Source: Chara braunii (Eukaryota; Streptophyta; Charophyceae; Charales; Characeae). Taken from it: DNA of 20,661 nt. Of the stretch, positions 1 through 7,101 are shown one piece after another. The position numbers were made by a program, and so were the translations under genes. The stretch covers positions 2,102,999-2,123,659 of the forward strand of contig BFEA01000232.1 in NCBI GenBank assembly GCA_003427395.1, written 5' to 3'. Under the pieces are notes generated by a model. It was given only the letters and a program-made list of their open reading frames with translations. It had not been told where the DNA came from and ran no database searches. Every line of letters begins with the position of its first letter. The stretch's first letter is position 1.

Positions 1-77
<77 letters not shown>
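1..77. repeat. (CT)n microsatellite
   Basis: Nearly uninterrupted CT dinucleotide run from the first base of the window. A shorter CT cluster follows at about 130-142. Confidence 0.97.
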
Positions 78-79
<2 letters not shown>

Positions 80-168
80 GGCTTGACTCTCTCCTTCTCT
101 GCCTCCTCCTCTTTGTCGGCAGAATACAGGCTCTCTCTCTCTTCGTCTCTCCCTCACCAGGGTTTGTC

Positions 169-170
<2 letters not shown>

Positions 171-219
<49 letters not shown>
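171..219. repeat. (TG)n microsatellite
   Basis: About 24 uninterrupted TG units. Reading frames through it encode only Cys-Val repeats and are not genes. Confidence 0.97.
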
Positions 220-221
<2 letters not shown>

Positions 222-300
222 GCAGTGATGCCCTCCGGAGCTGTTTGTGTGTGCACACAGTTGCTGGTGATGAAATTGGTAGAACGATTCACAATGGGTG

Positions 301-805
301 ATGAATGACCGCAAACAGAAATTTCCGTGAAGGAAAATGGCGGAAGCGAAAACACTACGTAGTGTCGCAAAGCTGGAATTAACGCGCTGTGGTAATAAAA
401 CGAGCTGAGTTTCTTGCACAAAAAAGACAAAAAAACTATTACCGCGGTGAGTGGTGCAGCGAGGCGAATTGTGAAAGGCCATCCTGGAGCAAGATTTGAC
501 TGGCAATTCAATTCACAGGCGATTGAATTGGTTGGAAGTGGTATTGAAAAAAAAAAAAAAACACTGAAATTACCCCCGCGAAGTTCATGCCAACCAAGGC
601 AACCACCATCAGTAGAAACTGTCGTCTTGCCCCGAGCACGACGAACCCTCATTTTCACTGCATGCAACCGGAACCACACCTTGTATACATTAGGAACCAG
701 GGTGCTCTGTGTTGGGGGGATCACGGGTAGCTGTAACCCGAGGAACCGCTGGACCCGGGCGGGCAGAACTGAAAAACGGGTGGTAGTTGACTTGGCTCGA
801 CTACT
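301..805. other. Unassigned stretch, no gene seen
   Basis: Contains an A-run near 546-560 and an open frame from 414 without domain-like composition. An ATG at 337 in good start context opens a 23-codon frame (MAEAKTLRSV...) that could be a first exon, but no partner exon is visible. Confidence 0.4.
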
Positions 806-810
806 ACCAA

Positions 811-1000
811 CGGGCCTAACTCAGTTGGTACACCCATGAACTGTTGAAATAGAGACCCAAGTTAGGATCCAGAGTGCAGGAGGTCGTGGGCATTGGAACT
901 GTAACAGCAGTGTATATGGCTAGTTGCGTTTGTATGGGAGAGTGCTCAATGATGATACCTCAAGCCCGTTGCCCAAAAATAAAATAAAAGTATAAACCGA
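811..1000 (+). repeat. tRNA-derived SINE, copy A
   Basis: The head carries an A-box-like word (CTAACTCAGTTGG) and the segment ACACCCATGAACTGTTGAAATA, as in copy B at about 2829. The body word GCTCAATGATGATA matches copy B's GCGCAATGATGATA, and both end in an A-rich tail (AAAATAAAATAAAAG here). A shared head, body and tail in the same order is the signature of a SINE family. The B box is degraded here. Confidence 0.65.
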
Positions 1001-1034
1001 GAATAAATCCTTCGCTATCAGATTGGGAGGTGCC

Positions 1035-1075
1035 GGTGGGTTTTGCGGGGCCATTTTGCGGGGCCTTCAGCCCCG
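1035..1075. repeat. Short GC-rich direct repeats
   Basis: TTTTGCGGGGCC occurs twice in tandem, followed by GCCCCGCC, which can pair with it as a small hairpin. Confidence 0.5.
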
Positions 1076-1175
1076 CCGGGTGGGAGGTAGGGTAAGTTTA
1101 CCGGCTTGCAAAAAACAGCATCGTAGTGGGAGTTGCTGTTTTTGGTAATGGGGAGTAGGAGGGGGAGGTGCTATC

Positions 1176-1373
1176 CACTCTGAATCACGAGGTGGGTGGG
1201 ATCTGCGGGGTGTGTCAGCAGTTGGGGGCCTGTGTGCATGGACCATCATGCAAAAGACACCAAACACATCTATGCACTCTGAATCGAGAGGAGGTGGGTG
1301 GAATGTGCGGGGTCTGTGTCAGCAGTTGGGGGCCTGTGTGCACAGACGTTCACGCAGAAAGACGTCAAATAGA
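1176..1373 (+). repeat. 99-bp tandem duplication
   Basis: CACTCTGAATC begins at 1176 and again at 1275. Both copies continue through GTGGG, TGCGGGG and then GTCAGCAGTTGGGGGCCTGT, and end in similar CA-rich sequence. Open frames across it are by-products of the duplication. Confidence 0.85.
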
Positions 1374-1390
1374 TCTCCCGCACCAACAAG

Positions 1391-1432
1391 CCTCCCCCAG
1401 TTGTTACACCCACGCAATGTTGGAATATAGAC
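1391..1432 (+). repeat. SINE head fragment (copy A/B family)
   Basis: CCAGTTGTTACACCCACGC followed by ATGTTGGAATATAGACC matches the head of the SINE at 811 with a few changes. The body is missing and an ATTT-rich stretch follows. Confidence 0.5.
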
Positions 1433-1581
1433 CAATTTATTTATTTATTTTCATTTTTGGGTACTTTTTTGTATATATCTTTTAGAGGTATACCCCCAAA
1501 AGATGTGGGTAGAGGGGCATACCTTCCTGACAATTAAAAATCTCTGTGAAATGCCCTTCGTGTCGGTTGGGCCGATGATCT

Positions 1582-1683
1582 TTGCAATAGACCCCTACTG
1601 GATACAGCTCCAACTTCCCAAAATACCCCTGTACATGTGAACTTCCAAAGGGCCCAACTAATCCTAGCAGGGGTCTATTGCAA
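1582..1683. mobile_element. Short foldback (MITE-like) element
   Basis: TTGCAATAGACCCCT at 1582-1596 is repeated in perfect inverted form at 1669-1683, and the match extends about three more bases with one mismatch. The whole is about 102 bp. No clear target-site duplication was found, so element status is inferred from the inverted repeats alone. Confidence 0.5.
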
Positions 1684-1925
1684 AACTGCATCTGAAGCTT
1701 GTTGGTAGAGTGGATTGCTCTTTGAGCCGAAATCTTTGTGTTATGCACCTGTCAGGCCAGTGCACAAATTTGCAATCTTGACCTTGCCCTCTGGGACTGT
1801 GCACTCTCCAGTTGGACTTTGTAACACTTTGCAAGGACGGGGGCATTTTGCAAAGTTGGATGGTACCCGGCATAAGTATATTACAAAGATGGGGGGCCCA
1901 ACAAATGTCACCGGTATTTCAGAAA

Positions 1926-1950
1926 GTTTTTGTTTTTGTTTTTGTTTTTA
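1926..1950. repeat. (TTTTTG)n microsatellite
   Basis: About four units of a T-rich hexamer, followed by an A-run at about 1953-1961. Confidence 0.8.
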
Positions 1951-2034
1951 AGAAAAAAAAAGCTATATTCTTCTCTCAATTTCACCTCACACTACCTACC
2001 TACCACTACTCCTAATTGTAGGCATACGGGGAAC

Positions 2035-2330
2035 CCCGTAGCAGCCAGAACCGTGTTCACGAGAGAACATGCGGGGGCTGCTCCCGACCTGCAGGTGGGC
2101 GATACCGGCTAGGCCATGCCAACAGGACCAATCCCTGTGCCTCCCCTCAGGTCCCCTCCCCTATGAACATCAGCAGACTCTGCTAAATGCCAATCGGGGG
2201 ATCCAGTGGTCTATCTCAAGGTGGCGGGCGCCAAGCATGCCCAGGAAGGTACAAGAGGCCAATGGGGATTGAACCCACGACCTCCTGAATGCCACTTGCG
2301 AGCCTTACCAACTGAGTTAGGCCACTGGAT
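2035..2330 (-). repeat. tRNA-headed SINE, minus strand
   Basis: Read on the minus strand, the right end begins with a tRNA-like head. It has an A-box-like TAACTCAGTTGGTAAGGC, then an anticodon-like region, then GGAGGTCGTGGGTTCAATCC with a good B box. GC-rich unrelated sequence follows toward 2035. The head differs from the copy A/B family, so this is a second tRNA-derived lineage. The left boundary is approximate. Confidence 0.6.
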
Positions 2331-2423
2331 TTTTTTTTTTCCCCCTTTCTACAGTAGGCGCGCACAGAGAGACAGAACATTCACAACGTGTAAATTAATT
2401 AACATAAAGTTTCTGGCTCACCA

Positions 2424-2530
2424 ACTGGCCTATCTCAGTTGGTACCAAAAAATTGGACCATTTCTCGATTTTTTTTTGGGTTTCAGTGGGTCCTCCCTTT
2501 TTTTTTTTTTGAAAACTACGGCGAAGCCAA
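2424..2530. other. tRNA A-box-like word and T-runs
   Basis: CCTATCTCAGTTGGTACCA at 2429 resembles a SINE head, but no B box follows. T-runs are at about 2469 and 2499. Probably a truncated retroposon. Confidence 0.3.
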
Positions 2531-2828
2531 AGTTTGAGTTTGAAAATGCACGGTAATGGTGAATGTTTACAACCTAGGTTTCGGGTGTCGTGGGGTCTTT
2601 CGCGGGATTGCCTGAAGTGCATTTTCAAACTGTTTTTGTGACTGCACCAAAGTTACCCTTTTTTTTTAAAAAAGGAGATGAGCTCTTATCAGGGCCCAGT
2701 GCCCAAGGCAATACACACAACATGAAAAGAGTTCCAGATGCACACACAACTGAGGTAGATCAGTTCAATGATGATGTCTGAAAAAAGAAAAAACGCAAGT
2801 GTGGCACTTTGAAATATAAGGGACGACC

Positions 2829-3025
2829 CAAGAGCCTAGCTCAGTGGGTACACCTATGAACTGCTGAAATACAGACCCGTGTTCAAATCCAGATGATGGA
2901 ACTTGACGAGTAAAACTGAAATATTTCTGAATTGCCTGCGGCCGGTCAGCGCAATGATGATATCTCGAGATCGTCGCCATTTCAAAAATACAAGGGACGT
3001 AAAACAATAAAAAAAAGAAGAAGAA
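2829..3025 (+). repeat. tRNA-derived SINE, copy B
   Basis: The head has an A box (TAGCTCAGTGGGTA) and a B box (GTTCAAATCC) at tRNA-like spacing. The body contains GCGCAATGATGATATC, and the tail is an A-rich run (AATAAAAAAAAG...). It is the better preserved partner of copy A and is probably transcribed, or formerly so, by RNA polymerase III from internal promoters. Confidence 0.72.
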
Positions 3026-3060
3026 GAAAAAAATCTTGTTGATTCCTTCAAGTGGGACCT

Positions 3061-3165
3061 TTTTTTTTTTTTTTTTTTTTTTTCAAACAAAGCTCCATCT
3101 ATTGGTGGGGAGCAACACCTGGTGGAAACAGGGTCCGGCGTCCCATAGATACAACCATATCCTCA
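3061..3165 (-). repeat. Poly(T)-flanked dispersed repeat, copy 1
   Basis: A run of 23 T is followed by TCTATTGGTGGGGAGCAACA and related sequence. A recognisable second copy lies at 9285-9370, also just after a T-run. The layout fits a minus-strand retroposon whose poly(A) tail reads as poly(T) here. Confidence 0.65.
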
Positions 3166-3427
3166 CAAATTGGCATAAACTGGGCCCAAGGGATTACACC
3201 AAAAGATGTGAGCGATGAAATGGTATTCACCAGTTAGCAGTAGCTGCTGCAGATCCCAGGGTTCGATCCCTAGACCCCAACCTTACCTGTGTACAGTGCC
3301 GGTGAAGTCCCGTAGAGTTGAACCCATGACCTGTGTATTTCTAACAGTCGATAGGTTGTCATAGACTCATAGGGTCCATAGGTAGCGTGGGTTCGAGCTG
3401 TAGACCTGTCGGATAGGAGTCATAGTC

Positions 3428-3550
3428 AGGTCTAGTGGTCGTAACTTGTAGTATTCTCGAAAGGTCAAGGTCGTAGCTGCTACAGTCCAGAAGGGTCAGA
3501 GTAGTAGCTGTTACAGTCACGAAAGGCCAAGCTTACGGCCTTCCGGAAGG
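3428..3550 (+). repeat. 31-bp minisatellite
   Basis: Units starting GAAAGGTCAAG, GAAGGGTCAGA and GAAAGGCCAAG begin at 3459, 3490 and 3521, exactly 31 bp apart. A more diverged unit precedes them. The shared core is GTAGTAGCTGTTACAGTC-like. Confidence 0.75.
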
Positions 3551-3559
3551 TCCTAGTAG

Positions 3560-4197
3560 TGGCCTTTCGTAGTTGCCCATGTTTAGGCAGAGGCAGGTGG
3601 TCAAGTGGTGAGGCAAGTGGGCAAGTGGTGGAAGTCTACCGTGCTGAGTCAACAGTCCCAGTCTCCAGTCAGTGAAGCAAGTACCGCATGGGACTGTGTG
3701 CACCTCGGGCAAGGGAAATGGGCCAGACCAACGAGCTGCAGAAGTGTAAATCAAGAGGCAGCGCCCAACCATTCATTCATTCCTGCGGAAGCCATGCAGA
3801 AGCGCTGCCACAGTGACTTGTGCGAGGTGGTCTGCAGAGGAGCCTGAAGTCGAAGTGGGCTGGAGGAGTTAGCGCAGCCATAGCTGCTGGTAGGGTAGTG
3901 TTAGTGGCGGCCATAGCTGCCATAGCTGTTAGTGTAGTGTGTGTACAGTGTGTGCGCGTGGGGTATCCAGGGTGATCCGGAGTTGAAGAGTGAAGCAAAC
4001 AGTGGTGTTGGACACAGAGACAAGAGTTGCGATGTGTGGGTGCTGATGCACCATAGCCTGTTTGAAGTGAGCTTGCATCTGAACTGTGTCTTGGTTCCAT
4101 ATCTTCGAGCTTTGAGTTGGGCGCCACGCGCCAGTGTGATTCACCATCTGTTTGTATGCATGTGAAGTGACGAAGTATGCGAGTCTGATTGCAGCGA
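3560..4197. other. Low-complexity region without a gene
   Basis: Contains short GGCAAGTGG/GGTCAAGTGG repeats near 3595-3630, CATAGCTGC/TAGTGTAG repeats near 3878-3935 and a TG-rich patch. Open frames on both strands have no domain-like composition. Confidence 0.45.
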
Positions 4198-4275
4198 CAT
4201 TCGGGCCCAGTCCCAATGGTCAGGGGCTGCGCCCAAGTCCATTTGTGAGCAATGCACTGGCATAGTACAAACTTT

Positions 4276-4276
<1 letters not shown>
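4198..4276. repeat. Duplicated 80-bp repeat, left copy
   Basis: Begins TCGGGCCCAGTCCCAATGG and ends ACAAACTTTCC, directly followed by a long T-run. It is nearly identical to 4384-4461, about 185 bp downstream. Confidence 0.9.

Positions 4277-4277
<1 letters not shown>

Positions 4278-4311
<34 letters not shown>
4278..4311. repeat. Poly(T) run
   Basis: Uninterrupted run of 34 T joining the left 80-bp repeat copy to the tRNA-Ser fragment. Confidence 0.95.
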
Positions 4312-4314
<3 letters not shown>

Positions 4315-4382
4315 GAAGGCATTGGTTTGCTAAATCAACATACAACAAGATTGTATCATGGGTTCAAATCCCATTTCCTCCG
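4312..4382 (+). tRNA. trnS-GCU: 5'-truncated tRNA-Ser(GCU), mitochondrial type
   Basis: The sequence folds as the 3' three-quarters of a class II tRNA. The anticodon stem TTGGT/ATCAA encloses TTGCTAA, giving anticodon GCT at 4329-4331. A long variable arm pairs ATACAA with TTGTAT. The T arm is ATGGG-TTCAAAT-CCCAT, and the 3' acceptor strand ends TTCCTCCG. From memory this is very close to the trnS(GCU) of land-plant mitochondrial genomes. The 5' acceptor strand and most of the D arm are replaced by the poly(T) run, so it cannot mature as a tRNA. It is best read as an organelle-to-nucleus transfer fragment, or as a retroposed tRNA. Confidence 0.8.
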
Positions 4383-4383
4383 T

Positions 4384-4461
4384 TCCGGGCCCAGTCCCAA
4401 TGGTCAGGGGCTGCGCCCAAGTCCATTTGTGAGCAATGCACGGGCATAATACAAACTTTCC
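4384..4461. repeat. Duplicated 80-bp repeat, right copy
   Basis: Matches 4198-4276 with only a few changes and is again followed by a T-run (about 4462-4476). Sequence after this T-run differs from that after the left one, so the duplication ends here. Confidence 0.9.
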
Positions 4462-4495
4462 TTTTTTTTTTTTTTTGAGAAAACTTTGTGGCCAG

Positions 4496-4545
4496 GGGGA
4501 CCTGCTTAGCGAGTTGGTAAGAGCACCCTCGCTAAGCAGGGCCCT
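4496..4545 (+). repeat. tRNA-like head folded as a hairpin
   Basis: CCTGCTTAGCGAG (4501-4513) pairs perfectly with CTCGCTAAGCAGG (4528-4540) around a 14-base loop. The loop and left arm form an A-box-like TTAGCGAGTTGGTAAGAGC. It could be a tRNA or SINE head remnant. Confidence 0.6.
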
Positions 4546-4613
4546 GTGCTCTTTTCGGCAGCGAGGGAATTGTGCTAGAGTGGCGGCCCTGCTGGATATC
4601 GAAGCCGGAAGCC

Positions 4614-4835
4614 ATGGTTAAATACGCAAGAGAGCCGGATAATCCCACGAAGGCATGCAAGGCCAGGGGCTCCGATCTCCGGGTGCATTCCAAGAACACC
4701 CGTGAGACAGCGCAGGCGATCAAAATGATAAAGTTGAACAAGGCGAAGAGATATCTTGAGGATGTCATTGCCCACAAGCAAGCCGTTCCATTCCGGCGGT
4801 TTTGCGGTGGTGTTGGCCGTACCGCTCAGGCGAAG
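4614..4835 (+). CDS. RPL17: Ribosomal protein L17 (uL22), N-terminal fragment
   Basis: From ATG 4614 the frame reads [16 protein letters not shown] and continues through characteristic uL22 words ([46 protein letters not shown]). It gives 74 residues without a break. uL22 is a large-subunit protein of the cytosolic ribosome lining the exit tunnel, normally about 150-185 residues in eukaryotes, so roughly the C-terminal half is absent. Similarity stops at AQAK, where the sequence turns into CA-rich DNA. A GT lies at 4835-4836 (GCGAA|GTGGAC), so this may be an exon end with a weak donor, but no matching downstream exon is visible before 6631. The 5' flank (CTCTTTTCGGCAGCG, about 4549) resembles a ribosomal-protein leader. 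It could be the first coding exon of a gene with a very distant remainder, or a captured gene fragment. The family call is secure; functional status is not. Confidence 0.85.
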
Positions 4836-4839
4836 TGGA

Positions 4840-4885
4840 CTCCCACACACCACACACGACCCACTCACGCTCACACTCACACCTG
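4840..4885. repeat. CA-rich low-complexity tract
   Basis: ACACACCACACACGACC followed by CTCAC repeats, directly after the RPL17 similarity ends. Confidence 0.6.
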
Positions 4886-4929
4886 TGTTGGTCATAGACC
4901 CTACTAATTCGAATCAGGGGTCTGAAGTG

Positions 4930-5035
4930 GACTATCACAGCTGGTTGGCACTAAGTGCACCGGAGGCGGTCATGGGGCTCGAGCCCACGACCTCCTTCGC
5001 TGTTTTCCGAATTGTAAAGTTTTTTTTTTTTCTTA
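4930..5035 (-). repeat. tRNA-like sequence, minus strand
   Basis: On the minus strand a run of A is followed by GGAGGTCGTGGGCTCGAGCC, the same T-arm-like word found in the SINE at 2035-2330. No clear A box is present, so this is probably a SINE fragment. Confidence 0.4.
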
Positions 5036-5174
5036 ATAAATATGTTGGTTAGTTTTCCAAAAGCTGGGGACAAGTTCCACTTTCCGAGATCCCTCATTTT
5101 TTTCTTATTTCCCCCCCCCTCCTCATTTGTGGCCACGGCGGGAACTCTACAATTTGGGTGCACCAGCAGCTTTA

Positions 5175-5296
5175 GGGCCTGGCCACACCACTCTCGAAAT
5201 GTGAAAAAGACAAAAATGTGCCGGGTGCATCTGTCCATGGTCTAGCGGGAAGTTCATTCTCATTTTTCACATTTCGAGAGTGGTGTGGCCATGCCC
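5175..5296. mobile_element. Tourist-like (PIF/Harbinger) MITE
   Basis: A 122-bp foldback. The 34-bp terminal arms (5175-5208 and 5263-5296) match at 33 of 34 positions and begin GGGC(C/A)TGGCCACACC. TTA flanks both ends (5172-5174 and 5297-5299). A 3-bp TTA duplication with GG-starting inverted repeats is typical of PIF/Harbinger MITEs. It has no coding capacity and would depend on a transposase in trans. Confidence 0.85.
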
Positions 5297-5299
5297 TTA

Positions 5300-5470
5300 C
5301 TGCCCCATGTCGCGTCAGCTAGCGACAAACCATCGCTACCCACTCGTGATGCTGTAGGCATGGCGGGATGCATGTCAAGCAACCTCTGACTCATGGCGCG
5401 TGAACATCTGTTCAAAATATATATACATACATATCTCTGTTTGACGATATATATAAACAATTAATTTATT
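5300..5470. other. Unassigned AT-rich stretch
   Basis: Contains an AT-rich ATATATATACATACATAT tract near 5420-5455. No gene or clear repeat partner was seen. Confidence 0.4.
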
Positions 5471-5569
5471 GAAAAAGCCACCTCGGCATCTACCCCACAC
5501 GTCAGCAACAGGAAATCCCCATCGCCATGTTTCATGGTGTAACAGTTGCACTGCGGAAAATGGAACACA

Positions 5570-6320
5570 TACCTAACGCAGAAAAACTACCCGGTCATGC
5601 TGACCGTGTTGGTAAAAGATGTAGCATGGTGGTTTTTTTTTTTTTTTTCGGTCGAAAAGAAAAACGAAGAAAACGAATCTCGTCTCTACTAGCCCGCCAC
5701 TGTGTTGGAAAAAAATGTACTATGGCGGGCTGCTGTTTCCCGAAGGTAAATCAAAAGGAATACAAATGAATCTTCTCCGTATCCGTCAGCTCGCCACTGC
5801 GTTGGCGAAGGATGCACTATAGTGGCTTTTTTTTTTTTTTTTAATCATAAAAAAGCAAAAGGAAGGAAAAAGAATCAAAAAGGAAGGAAAAAGAATCTCC
5901 TCCCGTATCCACGACGGATATAGGAGGAGATTCTTTGCCTGTTCTTTGTTTTCGATGAAAAACCAGTGCCAGATGGTGCGCCGTTTGCCAACATCGTTCG
6001 GCATGGCGAGCTGCGAATTAGTAAGCATGCTGAGAAGATGATGTGTCGGGAAGAGTTGGGCGGGCTGCAAATTCGTAAGCATGCTCATGGAGGGAGGATT
6101 TTTTCCGTATTTTTCACCGAAAAGCAGCCCCTCACACTGCAGTGTTTGGAAAACGCTTTGCTAAACTGACGCGCCATCGCAGGGTCTGGGATTTTGCATT
6201 CACAATTCGGGAAAAGAAGCCCGCCAAAGCGCTGGGGCATGCTGGGGTGCATGTTGGCAAACGGCGCACCATCTCGCACTGCTTTTTTTTTCATGGAAAA
6301 GAAGCCCGCCAAAATGCAAC
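5570..6320. repeat. Cluster of degenerate direct and inverted repeats
   Basis: Units with the plan GTTGGnAAAnG-GnAnnATGGnGG-T-run-GAAAAG recur at about 5608, 5700, 5797 and 6250. GAAAAGAAGCCCGCCAAA occurs at about 6210 and 6297. A perfect 23-bp inverted pair starts GATGGTGCGCCG at 5971 and ends CGGCGCACCATC at about 6272. This points to nested or rearranged copies of one short element. Frames through it show no conserved protein. Confidence 0.55.
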
Positions 6321-6443
6321 TTTGTCAAGCCCATGCTCCATGGTGGGCTCCGATCTCACTGCCGTAGACAGAAATTTTTGTGGCGCCATTTTGTGAAGAT
6401 AGTGACACTCCTCCACTGCCTAGTGCTCCGTGTGCTCCAGGTA

Positions 6444-6446
<3 letters not shown>

Positions 6447-6484
<38 letters not shown>
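6447..6484. repeat. (TC)19 microsatellite upstream of the gene
   Basis: Pure TC run about 150 bp before the presumed start codon at 6631. Pyrimidine tracts of this kind are common in plant 5' leaders and promoters. A regulatory role here is inference. Confidence 0.85.
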
Positions 6485-6486
<2 letters not shown>

Positions 6487-6630
6487 GCGGCCTTATTTTC
6501 ATCACCTAATATATAATCACCTAAAGACCGTCGTTGTCATTCAAGCAGTTTCCTTGACAACTTTCGTCACAGACAGTGTAATCCCTGTCCGCTACACGAC
6601 TTCTTTCTATCAATCTCCCATCAAGACAGT

Positions 6631-7101
6631 ATGAGGATGGCGTCCAACAAACGGGGTTACAGTAAAGAGGATGACAATGCCGTGGAGATGGCAAAAGTCG
6701 TCACTCGTGCCTTAGGTGCACTTCAACCAATCGATGTTGTTCTGCCGTTCAGGTTTGCCCAGTTGGTGAAGAACATCGCTGCAGAAGCTGGCTGTTGCCC
6801 ATGGATGGTTGTTGGGCCGATCCTCTCCATTGGTGGTCTGATGATGGGATGTAGAAGCTACACGATTCTTTCTGGGAACACATGGTTCGAGAAACCTATC
6901 TTTTGGTCTGTGGTTCTAGCATTCAGCGGAATGAGCAAGTCGCCAGCCCACCAAAGGATTGTGGCCGCATTGAACAGAGCGGAATCCGAGATTCAAAAGG
7001 TGGTTTCTGCAGAAACAACCGCGGACAATGGAGCGCAAATTCAGAGTGATCCAAACGACATCCCACTTGATCAGAAGAAACTGGACTTCCATTTAACAGG
7101 G
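6631..7101 (+). CDS. Exon 1: N-terminus and P-loop-like region
   Basis: 157 codons from ATG 6631 to the donor GGG|GTGAGT at 7101/7102 (phase 0). A second ATG at 6637 has a better context (AGGATGGCG) and may be the real start. The frame is open upstream only to a TAA at 6514. The N-terminus is charged, residues 60-80 are small and hydrophobic (VVGPILSIGGLMMG), and then PIFWSVVLAFSGMSKSPAH sits where DUF3987 proteins have their Walker A motif (usually ending GKSPA). Here the glycine before lysine is serine and the first glycine is alanine. The exon closes with a polar linker and KKLDFHLTG. Confidence 0.8.

Noticed and set aside
337-405. Possible first exon MAEAKTLRSV with a GTAATA donor-like site
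   Set aside because: Very short, and no downstream exon could be matched.
3777-4322. 181-codon minus-strand frame
   Set aside because: Begins in the poly(T) tract as a lysine run and crosses the tRNA-adjacent repeat and simple repeats. No conserved features.
4575-4895. Minus-strand 106-codon frame
   Set aside because: Lies antisense to the RPL17 fragment, whose plus-strand identity is unmistakable.
6380-6441. Open frame ending CTCCAG|GTAAAG as an upstream coding exon
   Set aside because: The donor would be phase 1, and no acceptor before 6631 gives a matching frame. A non-coding 5' leader intron remains possible.
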